Part shown: piece by piece, positions 1 through 9,966 of the stretch
Layout of the letters: each line of letters opens with the position of its first letter
Position numbering within the stretch: the stretch's first letter is position 1
NCBI GenBank assembly: GCA_030824835.1
Contig: JAPJRA010000080.1
Coordinates: 1 to 9,966, forward strand
Reading direction: 5' to 3'
From: Geminicoccaceae bacterium
GTDB taxonomy: Bacteria > Pseudomonadota > Alphaproteobacteria > Geminicoccales > Geminicoccaceae
DNA: 9,966 nt
Notes under the pieces: generated by a model
The model's database searches: none
Seen by the model: the letters and a program-made list of their open reading frames with translations, nothing else
What the model was told of the DNA's origin: nothing
Made by a program: the position numbers and the translations under genes

Positions 1-589
1 CGCCCAAGCCGGTGAAGCCGTACTCGGTGATCGGCGTGTCGATGACCCGGTCGGCGCCGAACTCCTCGAGCATGCCCTGGCTGATCTTGTAGGCGCCCTG
101 GTACTCGGCGACCTCCTCGCCCATCAAGAAGACGTCGGGGTCGCGGCGCATCTCCTCGGCCATGGCGTCGCGCAGCGCCTCGCGCACCGTCTGGCGGACC
201 ATCTCGGTGCCTTCGGGGATCTCGGCCTCGCGGGCCGGCTTCGCCTGCGGCGCCGGCTTGGCCTCGGGAGCGGGAGCCGGCTTCTCGGCCGCCGGCTCGG
301 GCGCCTTGGCCGCCGGGGGCTGGGCGTCCAAGGCACTCTTGTCCTCGCCTTCGCCCAGCAACATGGCGATCGGGGTATTGACGGCGACGCCCTCCGTGCC
401 GGCCGGGACCAGGATCCTGCCCAGGGTCCCCTCGTCGACCGCCTCGACCTCCATCGTGGCCTTGTCGGTCTCGATCTCGGCCAGGACGTCACCGGAGCGT
501 ACCGCGTCGCCTTCCTGCTTGACCCAGCGCGCGAGGTTGCCCTCGGTCATCGTCGGCGACAGGGCCGGCATCAATATCGGTGTGGGCAT
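1..589 (-). CDS. pdhB: Pyruvate dehydrogenase E1 component, beta subunit with N-terminal lipoyl domain (5' part; gene continues off the left edge)
   Basis: E1 beta pairs with E1 alpha (pdhA, just upstream) in the thiamine-diphosphate-dependent decarboxylation of pyruvate, the first step of the cytoplasmic pyruvate dehydrogenase complex. The first 196 residues are in the window. Residues 1-80 form a biotinyl/lipoyl domain, with the lysine to be lipoylated at K43 in [10 protein letters not shown]. Residues 84-122 are a flexible Ala/Pro/Lys/Glu linker. The E1 beta fold starts near residue 126 and shows [27 protein letters not shown] (154-170) and [13 protein letters not shown]. Fusion of a lipoyl domain to E1 beta is a known arrangement in alphaproteobacteria. 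The start ATG has a GGGAG ribosome site 6 bases upstream and begins the standard [14 protein letters not shown] lipoyl opening. It lies 52 bases after the pdhA stop, so the two are probably co-transcribed. pdhC (E2) would be expected next, outside the window. The identification is firm; only the C-terminal part is unseen. Confidence 0.96.
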   Translation of the reverse strand, partial: MPTPILMPALSPTMTEGNLARWVKQEGDAVRSGDVLAEIETDKATMEVEAVDEGTLGRILVPAGTEGVAVNTPIAMLLGEGEDKSALDAQPPAAKAPEPAAEKPAPAPEAKPAPQAKPAREAEIPEGTEMVRQTVREALRDAMAEEMRRDPDVFLMGEEVAEYQGAYKISQGMLEEFGADRVIDTPITEYGFTGLG

Positions 590-641
590 CACGCTCTCCC
601 TGCAGGTCCGGCAGCCGTTTCTTGATCGTGGCGGAGTTGCT

Positions 642-1652
642 TCACGCTTCGGCCAGGATGTCGGTCCAGAGCTCGCTCGGCTCGGGCTCCGGCGTGTCCT
701 GGGCGAACCGTGCCGCCTCGCCCACGATGTCGCGGATTTCCTTGTCGATCCGCTTGAACTCGTCCTCGCCCGCCAGCGACCGATCCGTGATCACCTTGCG
801 CAAGGCGTCGATCGGGTCGTGCCGCTCGCGCATCTCCTGGACCTCTTCCTTGCTGCGGTACTTGGCCGGGTCCGACATCGAGTGGCCACGGTAGCGATAG
901 GTCATCGCCTCAAGGATGGCCGGACCCTGCCCGCCGCGGATCTGCGCCACCAGCTCCCGCGCCTTGGCGTGCACCGCCACCACGTCCATGCCATCCACCT
1001 GATGGCCGGGAATGTCATAGGCCTCGCCGCGATCGCACAGACGCTTGCCGGCGGCGGCCCGCGCCTGGGCCGTGCCCATGGCGTACCGGTTGTTCTCGAT
1101 CACGTAGAGGATCGGCAGCTTCCACAGCGCCGCCATGTTGAAGCTCTCGTAGACCTGACCCTGGTTCACGGCGCCGTCGCCCATGTAGGCGACGCAGATT
1201 CCGCCGTCCTTGCGGTAGCGGTGGGCGAAGGCGAGCCCGGTGCCCAGCGGGATCTGCCCGCCGACGATGCCGTGCCCGCCATAGAAGCCGACCGAGCGGG
1301 CGAACATGTGCATCGAGCCGCCCTTGCCGCGCGAGTAGCCGGTGCTGCGGCCCGTCAGCTCCGCCATCACGCGGCGCGGGTCCATGTTGCAGACCAGCAT
1401 GTGACCGTGATCGCGGTAGCCGGTGATCACGCTGTCGCCGGGCTGGAGCGCGTGCTGGATGCCGACCGCCACTGCTTCCTGGCCGATGTAGAGGTGGCAG
1501 AAACCACCGATCAGGCCCATGCCGTAGAGCTGGCCGGCCTTCTCCTCGAAGCGGCGGATCAGCAGCATCTCGCGATAGTAGCCGAGCAGATCCTCGGCAC
1601 TCGGGCTGTCAACGGATTTGGCCGCCGACTTCGCGGAAGTCTTCGCTGCCAT
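642..1652 (-). CDS. pdhA: Pyruvate dehydrogenase E1 component, alpha subunit
   Basis: E1 alpha binds thiamine diphosphate and, with E1 beta, decarboxylates pyruvate and passes the acetyl group to a lipoyl arm. The product is 336 residues, normal for the alphaproteobacterial heterotetrameric type. After a basic Ala/Lys/Ser-rich N-terminus (1-17) come [19 protein letters not shown] (33-51), HLYIGQEA (53-60), the diphosphate-binding motif beginning GDGAVNQG (158-165) and ending IENN (185-188), and the active-site loop YRGHSMSDP (254-262) followed by YRSKEE. I chose the ATG at 1652 because GGGAGGAG lies 9 bases upstream (1662-1669). An in-frame ATG 21 codons further upstream has no comparable site and would add an Arg/Gly-rich stretch unlike the family. 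The gene follows ftsB after 146 bases that hold a possible promoter, so pdhAB may be transcribed separately from the eno cluster. The gene contains no TTA, CTA or TCA codons. Confidence 0.97.
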   Translation of the reverse strand: MAAKTSAKSAAKSVDSPSAEDLLGYYREMLLIRRFEEKAGQLYGMGLIGGFCHLYIGQEAVAVGIQHALQPGDSVITGYRDHGHMLVCNMDPRRVMAELTGRSTGYSRGKGGSMHMFARSVGFYGGHGIVGGQIPLGTGLAFAHRYRKDGGICVAYMGDGAVNQGQVYESFNMAALWKLPILYVIENNRYAMGTAQARAAAGKRLCDRGEAYDIPGHQVDGMDVVAVHAKARELVAQIRGGQGPAILEAMTYRYRGHSMSDPAKYRSKEEVQEMRERHDPIDALRKVITDRSLAGEDEFKRIDKEIRDIVGEAARFAQDTPEPEPSELWTDILAEA

Positions 1653-1661
1653 TGAGCTTCG

Positions 1662-1669
1662 CTCCTCCC
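1662..1669 (-). promoter_or_regulatory. Strong ribosome binding site of pdhA
   Basis: On the minus strand this reads GGGAGGAG and ends 9 bases before the ATG at 1652. It is the best match to the anti-Shine-Dalgarno sequence in the window and decides the pdhA start over the in-frame ATG at 1715. Confidence 0.7.
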
Positions 1670-1698
1670 TGTATGCGGCGTTACCGCACCGGCCCGAC

Positions 1699-1717
1699 CG
1701 ATGCCCGGCAGGCATCG
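1699..1717 (-). other. Inverted repeat in the ftsB-pdhA gap (possible leader hairpin)
   Basis: CGATGCC and GGCATCG form a perfect 7-base-pair stem around a 5-base loop. No T-run follows on either strand, so it does not look like a complete intrinsic terminator. It lies between a candidate promoter (1743-1770) and the pdhA ribosome site (1662-1669), so it would fall in the 5' leader of the pdhA message. It could instead mark the 3' end of the eno-ftsB transcript. The repeat is seen directly; its role is inference. Confidence 0.35.
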
Positions 1718-1742
1718 CCGACCGCCGAACACCACTGCTTGC

Positions 1743-1770
1743 TGTCTACACGGTTTCCCGCACGCGCCAA
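1743..1770 (-). promoter_or_regulatory. Candidate promoter for pdhA-pdhB
   Basis: On the minus strand TTGGCG (1770-1765) and TAGACA (1748-1743) are separated by 16 bases. This resembles a housekeeping sigma -35/-10 pair, with a weak -10. It sits in the 146-base gap between ftsB and pdhA and would give a leader of roughly 85 bases. No activator or repressor site was recognised. The match is modest, and read-through from the eno-ftsB side remains possible. Confidence 0.3.
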
Positions 1771-1798
1771 GCCCACCAGGCCGCAAGACCCATGCAGC

Positions 1799-2140
1799 CT
1801 AGCCGGGCGCGGCCTCCGGCCCCGCATCGCGGCGCAAGATGATCACCTCGTTCGGCTTGACGTAGCCCAGCTTGCGCAGCTCCTCCTCCAGCAGGTCGCG
1901 ATCAATCGAATCGCGCTGGAAGGCCTGCACGTCCCGTTGCAGCCGCTGGCGCTCGGCCTGGATGCCCGCGAGATCTTGGCGAGCGGCCTCGAGATCGCGG
2001 CTGGTGTCCAGCCAGGCGAGAAAGCCGTACCGGCCATGCAACGCATGGTAGCCGAAATAGGCCAGGACCGCCGTGACCACGATGGCGAGCCAGCGACCCT
2101 TCAGGCTTCCGGTAAGGCTCTCACCCAGCTTTGCGAACAT
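1799..2140 (-). CDS. ftsB: FtsB/DivIC-family septum formation initiator
   Basis: This is a small bitopic inner-membrane protein of the divisome. In the family it joins FtsL and FtsQ and helps activate septal peptidoglycan synthesis. The 113-residue product has a short cytoplasmic N-terminus, one membrane segment at about 16-34 (WLAIVVTAVLAYFGYHAL), the short HGRYGFLAW stretch typical of the family, and a coiled coil at about 46-78 with heptad-like Leu/Ile/Ala spacing. The conserved tail follows at about 80-101 (DRDLLEEELRKLGYVKPNEV). The start ATG has AAGG 6 bases upstream and lies 14 bases after the eno stop, so the gene is probably translated from the eno message. An ftsB-like gene directly after eno is widespread in Proteobacteria, which supports the call. 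FtsB and the broader DivIC name describe the same family here; FtsL is less likely because of the eno context and the conserved tail. Confidence 0.9.
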   Translation of the reverse strand: MFAKLGESLTGSLKGRWLAIVVTAVLAYFGYHALHGRYGFLAWLDTSRDLEAARQDLAGIQAERQRLQRDVQAFQRDSIDRDLLEEELRKLGYVKPNEVIILRRDAGPEAAPG

Positions 2141-2154
2141 GCCCGGCCTTTCAG

Positions 2155-5937
<3,783 letters not shown>

Positions 5938-6019
5938 GTGTCACCCATTTCGGCCGCCGCCGCCTCCCTGGCAGATGCTGCGAGAGGGACGGGGCGGGTG
6001 GCCATGAACCGATCGGCCG

Positions 6020-6358
6020 CTATTGTGCAATCGGCGCCGCGGGCTCGGCCGGCACTGCCGGTGTCGCAGCGGGGGGCGGAGTGGTGGCAGCCGGCGGTGG
6101 CGCCGTGTCGAGAATGGAGCCGCCACGCTGGCTGTGCCCGGCCAGGATTGCGAGAATCAGGCTTGTCGCCATGAAGCAGCCGGCAAGGATCGCGGTGGCC
6201 CGCGTCAACAGGTTGGCGGTGCCGCGAGTGGTCATCAGTCCACCCATGGTGCCTCCGCCCAGCCCGCTCAGGGCGCCGCCCTCGCTGCGCTGGATCAGGA
6301 TCACGCCAACCATGGTCGCGGCGATCAGGAGGTGAATGACCAGAACTACGGTAATCAT
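6020..6358 (-). CDS. secG: Preprotein translocase subunit SecG
   Basis: SecG is the small non-essential subunit of the SecYEG channel in the inner membrane and assists SecA-driven export. The 112-residue product has two membrane segments at about 3-22 and 53-73. Between them are the conserved QRSEGGALSGLGGG (23-36) and a Gly/Met/Thr-rich loop. A Pro/Ala-rich tail (about 85-112) follows; such low-complexity tails are common in alphaproteobacterial SecG, and its codons are nearly all GC-rich. The start is fixed by the family N-terminus MITVVLVIHLLIA. There is no clear ribosome site, so translation may depend on read-through from tpiA, which ends 48 bases upstream. pyrG starts 82 bases downstream, with no terminator seen between. 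The order tpiA-secG-pyrG is a well-known alphaproteobacterial arrangement. Confidence 0.95.
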   Translation of the reverse strand: MITVVLVIHLLIAATMVGVILIQRSEGGALSGLGGGTMGGLMTTRGTANLLTRATAILAGCFMATSLILAILAGHSQRGGSILDTAPPPAATTPPPAATPAVPAEPAAPIAQ

Positions 6359-6406
6359 GAGCTAAGAGACAACTCCGTGTCAGGGCGGATTCGGGCAAGG
6401 CCAGGC

Positions 6407-7162
6407 TTAGGCACCGCCGCCTGCCTCATATATTGACCAAAAGGTGGCCGCGTCCAAGCTCGCGCCGCCGACAAGAACGCCGGCAACACCCGGCACCGCC
6501 ATGATCTCGGCCGCATTGTCCGGCTTCACCGAGCCGCCGTAGAGGATGGCAACGCTGCCACCATCGGGGGCCAGGGCCTCGAGGCGCTGGCGGATAGCCG
6601 CGTGGCTGCTGTCGATGTCCGCCATCGTCGGCGTGCGGCCGGTGCCGACAGCCCACACGGGCTCGTAGGCGACGACCAGGTTGTCGGCGGTAGCCCCGGC
6701 AGGCCAGCTCTGGGACAGCTGCGCGTCCACCACCTGGAGCGTGCGCCCGGCACTCCATTCTTCCTCGGTCTCGCCGATGCACAGCACGACGGTCAGGCCA
6801 ACGGCCAGCGCCGCCTCGGCCTTGGCCTTGATCGCCGCACTGGTCTCCCCGAGCCCCTGCCGCCGCTCCGAATGACCGAGGATCACCGAGGTTGCCCCGG
6901 CGTCCTTGAGCATCGCTGCACTGATCGAGCCGGTGAAGGCACCCTTGGCCTCGGCGTGACAGTCCTGGCCGCCGACGACGATGCCCGTGCCCGCCAGCTG
7001 CGCCGTGATCTCACTCAGGATCGTGAACGGGGGGAAAACACCCAATGTCGCGGTCAGCGCACCGGCACGCTCGGCCAGGCCCGCAGCCAGCTGACGTCCG
7101 TCGGCACGCAGGCCATGCATCTTCCAATTGCCGAACACGATCGGCCGCGCAAAACCCATCAT
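6407..7162 (-). CDS. tpiA: Triose-phosphate isomerase
   Basis: TpiA interconverts dihydroxyacetone phosphate and glyceraldehyde-3-phosphate in glycolysis and gluconeogenesis. The 251-residue product has the standard (beta-alpha)8 motifs. N12 and K14 lie in GNWKMHG, the catalytic H97 in GHSERR (96-101), and the catalytic base E167 in AYEPVWAVGTG (165-175). Loop 6 continues as RTPT, and the phosphate-binding LYGGSVKP (207-214) and VGGASLD (231-237) are present. Two ATG codons stand in tandem at 7162 and 7159. The family normally begins a few residues before ARP(I/L)V, so either fits; I give the first. No strong ribosome site is seen, only a GGAT 4 bases upstream of the first ATG. The open frame continues far upstream, but that part is opposite ppiD and is not real. 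The gene leads the leftward cluster and diverges from ppiD. Its promoter must lie in the 169-base shared gap, where I could not identify it with confidence. Confidence 0.96.
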   Translation of the reverse strand: MMGFARPIVFGNWKMHGLRADGRQLAAGLAERAGALTATLGVFPPFTILSEITAQLAGTGIVVGGQDCHAEAKGAFTGSISAAMLKDAGATSVILGHSERRQGLGETSAAIKAKAEAALAVGLTVVLCIGETEEEWSAGRTLQVVDAQLSQSWPAGATADNLVVAYEPVWAVGTGRTPTMADIDSSHAAIRQRLEALAPDGGSVAILYGGSVKPDNAAEIMAVPGVAGVLVGGASLDAATFWSIYEAGGGA

Positions 7163-7331
7163 CAGATCCGATTTCTTGAAGTCCGGCGGGTCGTAACACA
7201 CCGTGCCGAGCCTTTCCAGCGTGCCGGCAGGGGCCGGGTGTTGCCGTTTCGGCGCCCAAGCCATATGTAGTCGGCCCGCGCCGAGGCCTGTGAGCATCGT
7301 CGTGCAACGCCAACCACAGCGGCCCTGACCC
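7163..7331. promoter_or_regulatory. Divergent intergenic region between tpiA and ppiD
   Basis: This 169-base gap separates two genes that read away from each other, so it should hold promoters for both the tpiA-ftsB cluster and ppiD-trpE. A good candidate is seen rightward (7241-7269). Leftward only weak elements are visible: TACATA around the CATATG palindrome at 7262-7267 lacks a well-placed -35. No hairpin with a T-run and no small gene were seen. Confidence 0.6.
7241..7269 (+). promoter_or_regulatory. Candidate promoter for ppiD(-trpE)
   Basis: TTGCCG (7241-7246) and TATGTA (7264-7269) are separated by 17 bases, the ideal spacing for a housekeeping sigma -35/-10 pair. Both hexamers keep the most important bases. 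The start of transcription would be near 7276, giving a leader of about 55 bases before the ppiD ATG at 7332. This is the best promoter-like sequence in the window. Experimental start-site data are lacking. Confidence 0.5.
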
Positions 7332-9227
7332 ATGCTCGACTCGCTGCGCAAGCACGCCACCGGCTGGGTGGCCAAGGTGCTGTTCGGTTTCCTCGTCCTC
7401 AGCTTCGCGATCTGGGGTATCGGCGACATCTTCCGGGGGCCGCACGCCGGCAGCACGGTGGCGGAGGTCGCCGGCACCGACATTCCCGCCCGGGAGGTCA
7501 GCAACGAGTTCGACATGCGCCTGCGGCAGATGCAGCAGCAATACGGCGCCGGCATCGACCGTCGTGCGGCCGTCAGCCTGGGCCTGATGAACCAAGCCCT
7601 GGAAGCTGCGGTGGCCCGCCGGCTGGTGGACGCGCACGCGCGAGACCTGGGCCTGACCATCGCCGACGCGACGGTGGCAGCGCGGATCCGGCAGAATCCG
7701 GCTTTCCAGGGCACCGCCGGGTTCGAGCGCGAGCGCTTCGACCTCTATCTGCGCAGCATCGGGATGACCGAGCCCGACTACATCAACGCGGTCCGGGCCG
7801 ACCTGGTCCGCAATGCCATCGTCAGCTCCATGACGGGTCCCGCCGGGGTTCCGGACCTGCTCGCGAAGAAGCTGGTCGAGTACCGTACCGAGAGCCGGCG
7901 CGGCCAGGTGCTGCTGGTGGAATCGGCCAACATCGAGGTCGAGTCGCCCACGGACGAGGCGCTGACGGCCTATCTTACCGCCAACGCCAAGACCTACGAG
8001 GCGCCGGAATACCGCAACGTCACGCTGGTGACCCTGTCGCCCGACGATCTCGTCGGCGAGATCGAGGTCAGCGATGCCGACGTCCGCGCCACTTACGACG
8101 CCCGGCTCGCGCAGTACAGCACGCCGGAGCAGCGCAAGCTCGAGCAGCTCCTGGCCAAGGACGAGGCCACGATCAAGCGCGCGGCCGAGCTGGTGGCTTC
8201 GGGGCAGGACTTCACCACCGTCGCCGCTTCGATGAAGGCCGATGGTGTCGAGCGGTCCGAGCTGGGGCCACTGACCGAGGGCGACCTGCCGGAAGGACTG
8301 AGCCAGGCGGCCTGGGCGCTGGCCGCCAATGGCGTGAGCGCCCCGGTGCAGACCCCCTTCGGCTGGCATCTGCTGCGCGCGACCGAGATCGTGCCCGAGA
8401 AGGTGAAGCCGTTCGATTCGGTCAAGGACGAGATCCGGCGCGAGCTGGCGCTCGAGCGTGCCACGAGCCAGCTGCCGGATTTCGCGACCAAGCTCGACGA
8501 CGAGCTCGCGGCGGGCACGCCGCTCAACACGGCGGCGGAGCAGCTGCGCATCCCGGTGCAGAAGCTCGAGAACATCGACAGCTCCGGGCACACGCCGGCC
8601 AACGAGCGCCTGGCGCCCGACCGTCTGACCGCCGACATGCTGACGCCGATCTTCGCCGCGACCGAAGGCGAGACGTCGCTGCTCGAGCAGACCGAGGACG
8701 GACATTATTTCATCTATCGCATCGATGCCATCACCCCAGCCCACGAGCGCAGCCTCGACGAGGTGCGTGACCAGGTGACCGCGGCATGGCGCGCGGAGGA
8801 GCAGAAGAAGCGCGCCCATGCGCGGGCGGTGGAGGTGCGGGCGGAAGCGACCTCGCCTGCCGTCTTCGACCAGCTCGCCAAGTCCAACGCCGACCTGCGG
8901 CTGATCGCTGTGGGCCCGGTGATGCGCTCGGACGACGGCCAGGCACAGGGCTTGGGGGCGCCGGTGATACAGGCCATGTTCGCGACCAAGGCCGGTGAGG
9001 TCGCGGCCGATGTGGTCGACCTGCCAACCGGGTCGGCCGTGGTCGCGGTCGACGAGATCATTCCCGCCGTCGCCAACGAGCAGATGGTCAGCGCCACCGC
9101 GCAGGCACTGCTCGACTCGATGCGCGGCGAGCTGCTGAGCTCCTACGAGACGGCCTTGCGCGAGAATTACAAGGTGACCGTCAATCAGGCGACGCTGGCG
9201 CAACTCATGGAGCAGAACGCGCAATGA
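7332..9227 (+). CDS. ppiD: PpiD-like membrane-anchored periplasmic chaperone (SurA N-terminal and parvulin domains)
   Basis: Family members sit at the periplasmic face of the inner membrane near the Sec channel and help newly exported proteins fold. The 631-residue product is close to E. coli PpiD in length. It has a short basic N-terminus and an uncleaved membrane anchor at about 13-31 (VAKVLFGFLVLSFAIWGIG), then IGDIFRG. A SurA_N-type region spans about 40-170, and a parvulin-like domain lies at about 266-352, ending in FGWHLLRA. A long helical C-terminal region follows. The first parvulin motif, usually with His (RHIL), reads RKLEQLL here, so prolyl isomerase activity may be lost. The start is set by the family N-terminus MLDSLRKHATGWVAK; no clear ribosome site precedes it. 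trpE begins 21 bases after the stop. The ppiD-trpE pairing is common in alphaproteobacteria. A name such as 'SurA N-terminal domain-containing protein' would be equally fair. Confidence 0.9.
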   Translation: MLDSLRKHATGWVAKVLFGFLVLSFAIWGIGDIFRGPHAGSTVAEVAGTDIPAREVSNEFDMRLRQMQQQYGAGIDRRAAVSLGLMNQALEAAVARRLVDAHARDLGLTIADATVAARIRQNPAFQGTAGFERERFDLYLRSIGMTEPDYINAVRADLVRNAIVSSMTGPAGVPDLLAKKLVEYRTESRRGQVLLVESANIEVESPTDEALTAYLTANAKTYEAPEYRNVTLVTLSPDDLVGEIEVSDADVRATYDARLAQYSTPEQRKLEQLLAKDEATIKRAAELVASGQDFTTVAASMKADGVERSELGPLTEGDLPEGLSQAAWALAANGVSAPVQTPFGWHLLRATEIVPEKVKPFDSVKDEIRRELALERATSQLPDFATKLDDELAAGTPLNTAAEQLRIPVQKLENIDSSGHTPANERLAPDRLTADMLTPIFAATEGETSLLEQTEDGHYFIYRIDAITPAHERSLDEVRDQVTAAWRAEEQKKRAHARAVEVRAEATSPAVFDQLAKSNADLRLIAVGPVMRSDDGQAQGLGAPVIQAMFATKAGEVAADVVDLPTGSAVVAVDEIIPAVANEQMVSATAQALLDSMRGELLSSYETALRENYKVTVNQATLAQLMEQNAQ

Positions 9228-9248
9228 CCGGCACCCGGGCAGGCTGAC

Positions 9249-9966
9249 ATGGACGCGCAACCCGATTTCGAGACGTTCTCGCGGAATTTCGCTGCCGGCA
9301 CGGCGCAGGTCGTGTCAACGTCGTTGGTGGCCGACCTGGAGACGCCGGTCTCGGCCCTGCTCAAGCTCGCGGATGGCCAGCCCTACAGCTTCCTCCTCGA
9401 GAGCGTCACCGGCGGCGCCGTCCGCGGCCGCTACTCGCTCCTGGGCACCAAGCCCGACTTGGTGTGGCGTTGCCGCGGCAATGCGGCCGAGGTGAACCGA
9501 CGGGCGCGTATCGACCGGCGCTCGTTCGAGCCTTGCCCCGGCGGCGCCATGGACAGCCTGCGGGCACTCATTGCCGAGAGCCGGATCGATCTGCCGGACT
9601 TCCTGCCCCTTATGGGCGCCGGCCTGTTCGGCCATATGGCCTACGACATGGTGCGGCTGATCGAGCGGCTGCCCGATGGCAACCCGGACCGGCTGGGCCT
9701 GCCAGACGCCGTCTTCCTGCGGCCGACGATCGTCGCCCTGTTCGATCATATCGAGGACCGGATCACCATCGTGACACCGGTCTGGCCGAGTGCGGAGATG
9801 TCGGCGCGGCAGGCCTACGATCTCGCCAGCGAGCGGCTGACCGATGCGGTCGGAGCCTTCAATCGCGGGATCAGCCACGAGCCGGTCCGGATGACCAGCC
9901 CGCCGCCGGAGCCGGTGGCGAACGTCAGCCGCGAGCAGTATCACGAGATGGTCGAGCGGGCGAAGG
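9249..9966 (+). CDS. trpE: Anthranilate synthase component I (5' part; gene continues off the right edge)
   Basis: TrpE makes anthranilate from chorismate, the first committed step of tryptophan synthesis, using ammonia from the TrpG amidotransferase. The first 239 residues are present. They include the feedback-binding LLES (49-52) followed by GGAVRGRYSLLG (55-66), and AGLFGHMAYDMVRLIE (124-139), both typical of the anthranilate synthase N-terminal domain. The chorismate-binding catalytic domain begins around NVSREQYHEMVERAK at the right edge and is otherwise unseen, so a fused TrpG domain cannot be excluded. The LLES motif and the context favour trpE over pabB. The start ATG has AGG 5 bases upstream and is 21 bases after the ppiD stop, so the gene is probably co-transcribed with ppiD. 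No leader peptide or attenuator fits in that gap. Feedback inhibition by tryptophan is expected from the intact LLES region. Confidence 0.94.
   Translation, partial: MDAQPDFETFSRNFAAGTAQVVSTSLVADLETPVSALLKLADGQPYSFLLESVTGGAVRGRYSLLGTKPDLVWRCRGNAAEVNRRARIDRRSFEPCPGGAMDSLRALIAESRIDLPDFLPLMGAGLFGHMAYDMVRLIERLPDGNPDRLGLPDAVFLRPTIVALFDHIEDRITIVTPVWPSAEMSARQAYDLASERLTDAVGAFNRGISHEPVRMTSPPPEPVANVSREQYHEMVERAK

Noticed and set aside
240..340. Repetitive GC-rich stretch that looks like a short tandem repeat
   Set aside because: It encodes the Ala/Pro/Lys/Glu linker between the lipoyl and E1 beta domains of PdhB; the repetition reflects amino acid composition.
162..1655. 497-codon open frame on the plus strand opposite pdhB and pdhA
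   Set aside because: It spans two clear genes on the other strand and has no recognisable domain; a high-GC artefact.
5938..6019. Possible terminator or promoter in the secG-pyrG gap
   Set aside because: Only short GC-rich palindromes such as CCGATCGG occur, with no stem plus T-run and no convincing -35/-10 pair.
7163..7714. Upstream extension of the tpiA open frame by 184 codons
   Set aside because: The extension lies opposite ppiD and is unlike TpiA. The family N-terminus begins at the tandem ATG at 7162/7159.
7011..9260. 749-codon open frame on the minus strand opposite ppiD
   Set aside because: It is exactly codon-aligned antisense to ppiD and is open only because ppiD lacks TTA, CTA and TCA codons. 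Its translation is rich in Arg/Leu/Gly/His with no recognisable domain.

Overview
The window is a high-GC stretch of a Gram-negative chromosome, most likely an alphaproteobacterium of Rhodospirillales type. This rests on three things: the gene order tpiA-secG-pyrG-kdsA-eno-ftsB-pdhA-pdhB, with ppiD-trpE facing away from it; a pyruvate dehydrogenase E1 beta subunit that carries its own N-terminal lipoyl domain; and strongly GC-biased codon use. Ten protein genes fill almost the whole window. No tRNA, rRNA, mobile element, CRISPR array or sign of recent transfer was seen, and no gap between genes exceeds about 170 bases.

Positions 1-7162 read leftward (minus strand). In transcription order they are tpiA (triose-phosphate isomerase), secG (Sec translocon subunit), pyrG (CTP synthase), kdsA (KDO-8-phosphate synthase), eno (enolase), ftsB/divIC (septum formation) and then, after a 146-base gap holding a possible promoter and hairpin, pdhA and pdhB (pyruvate dehydrogenase E1 alpha and E1 beta). 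pdhB runs off the left edge. The genes from tpiA to ftsB are tightly spaced: gaps of 48, 82, 28 and 14 bases, plus a one-base TGATG overlap between pyrG and kdsA. They probably form one operon that joins lower glycolysis (tpiA, eno) to pyrimidine nucleotide, LPS-precursor, secretion and division functions. pdhAB then takes pyruvate on to acetyl-CoA. kdsA uses phosphoenolpyruvate, the product of enolase, and CTP from PyrG is later used to activate KDO, so the neighbours are linked metabolically.

Positions 7332-9966 read rightward. ppiD encodes a membrane-anchored periplasmic SurA/parvulin-type chaperone. It is followed after only 21 bases by the first 239 codons of trpE (anthranilate synthase component I), which leaves the window on the right. 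A 169-base divergent region (7163-7331) separates tpiA from ppiD and contains a convincing promoter-like sequence for ppiD.

This is ordinary core-genome territory and I found no undescribed system. The points worth a second look are modest: a metal-dependent-type (Cys) KdsA, a PpiD parvulin domain that lacks the usual first active-site histidine, several substitutions at normally constant PyrG positions, a possible structured leader before pdhA, and no room for a trp leader/attenuator before trpE.
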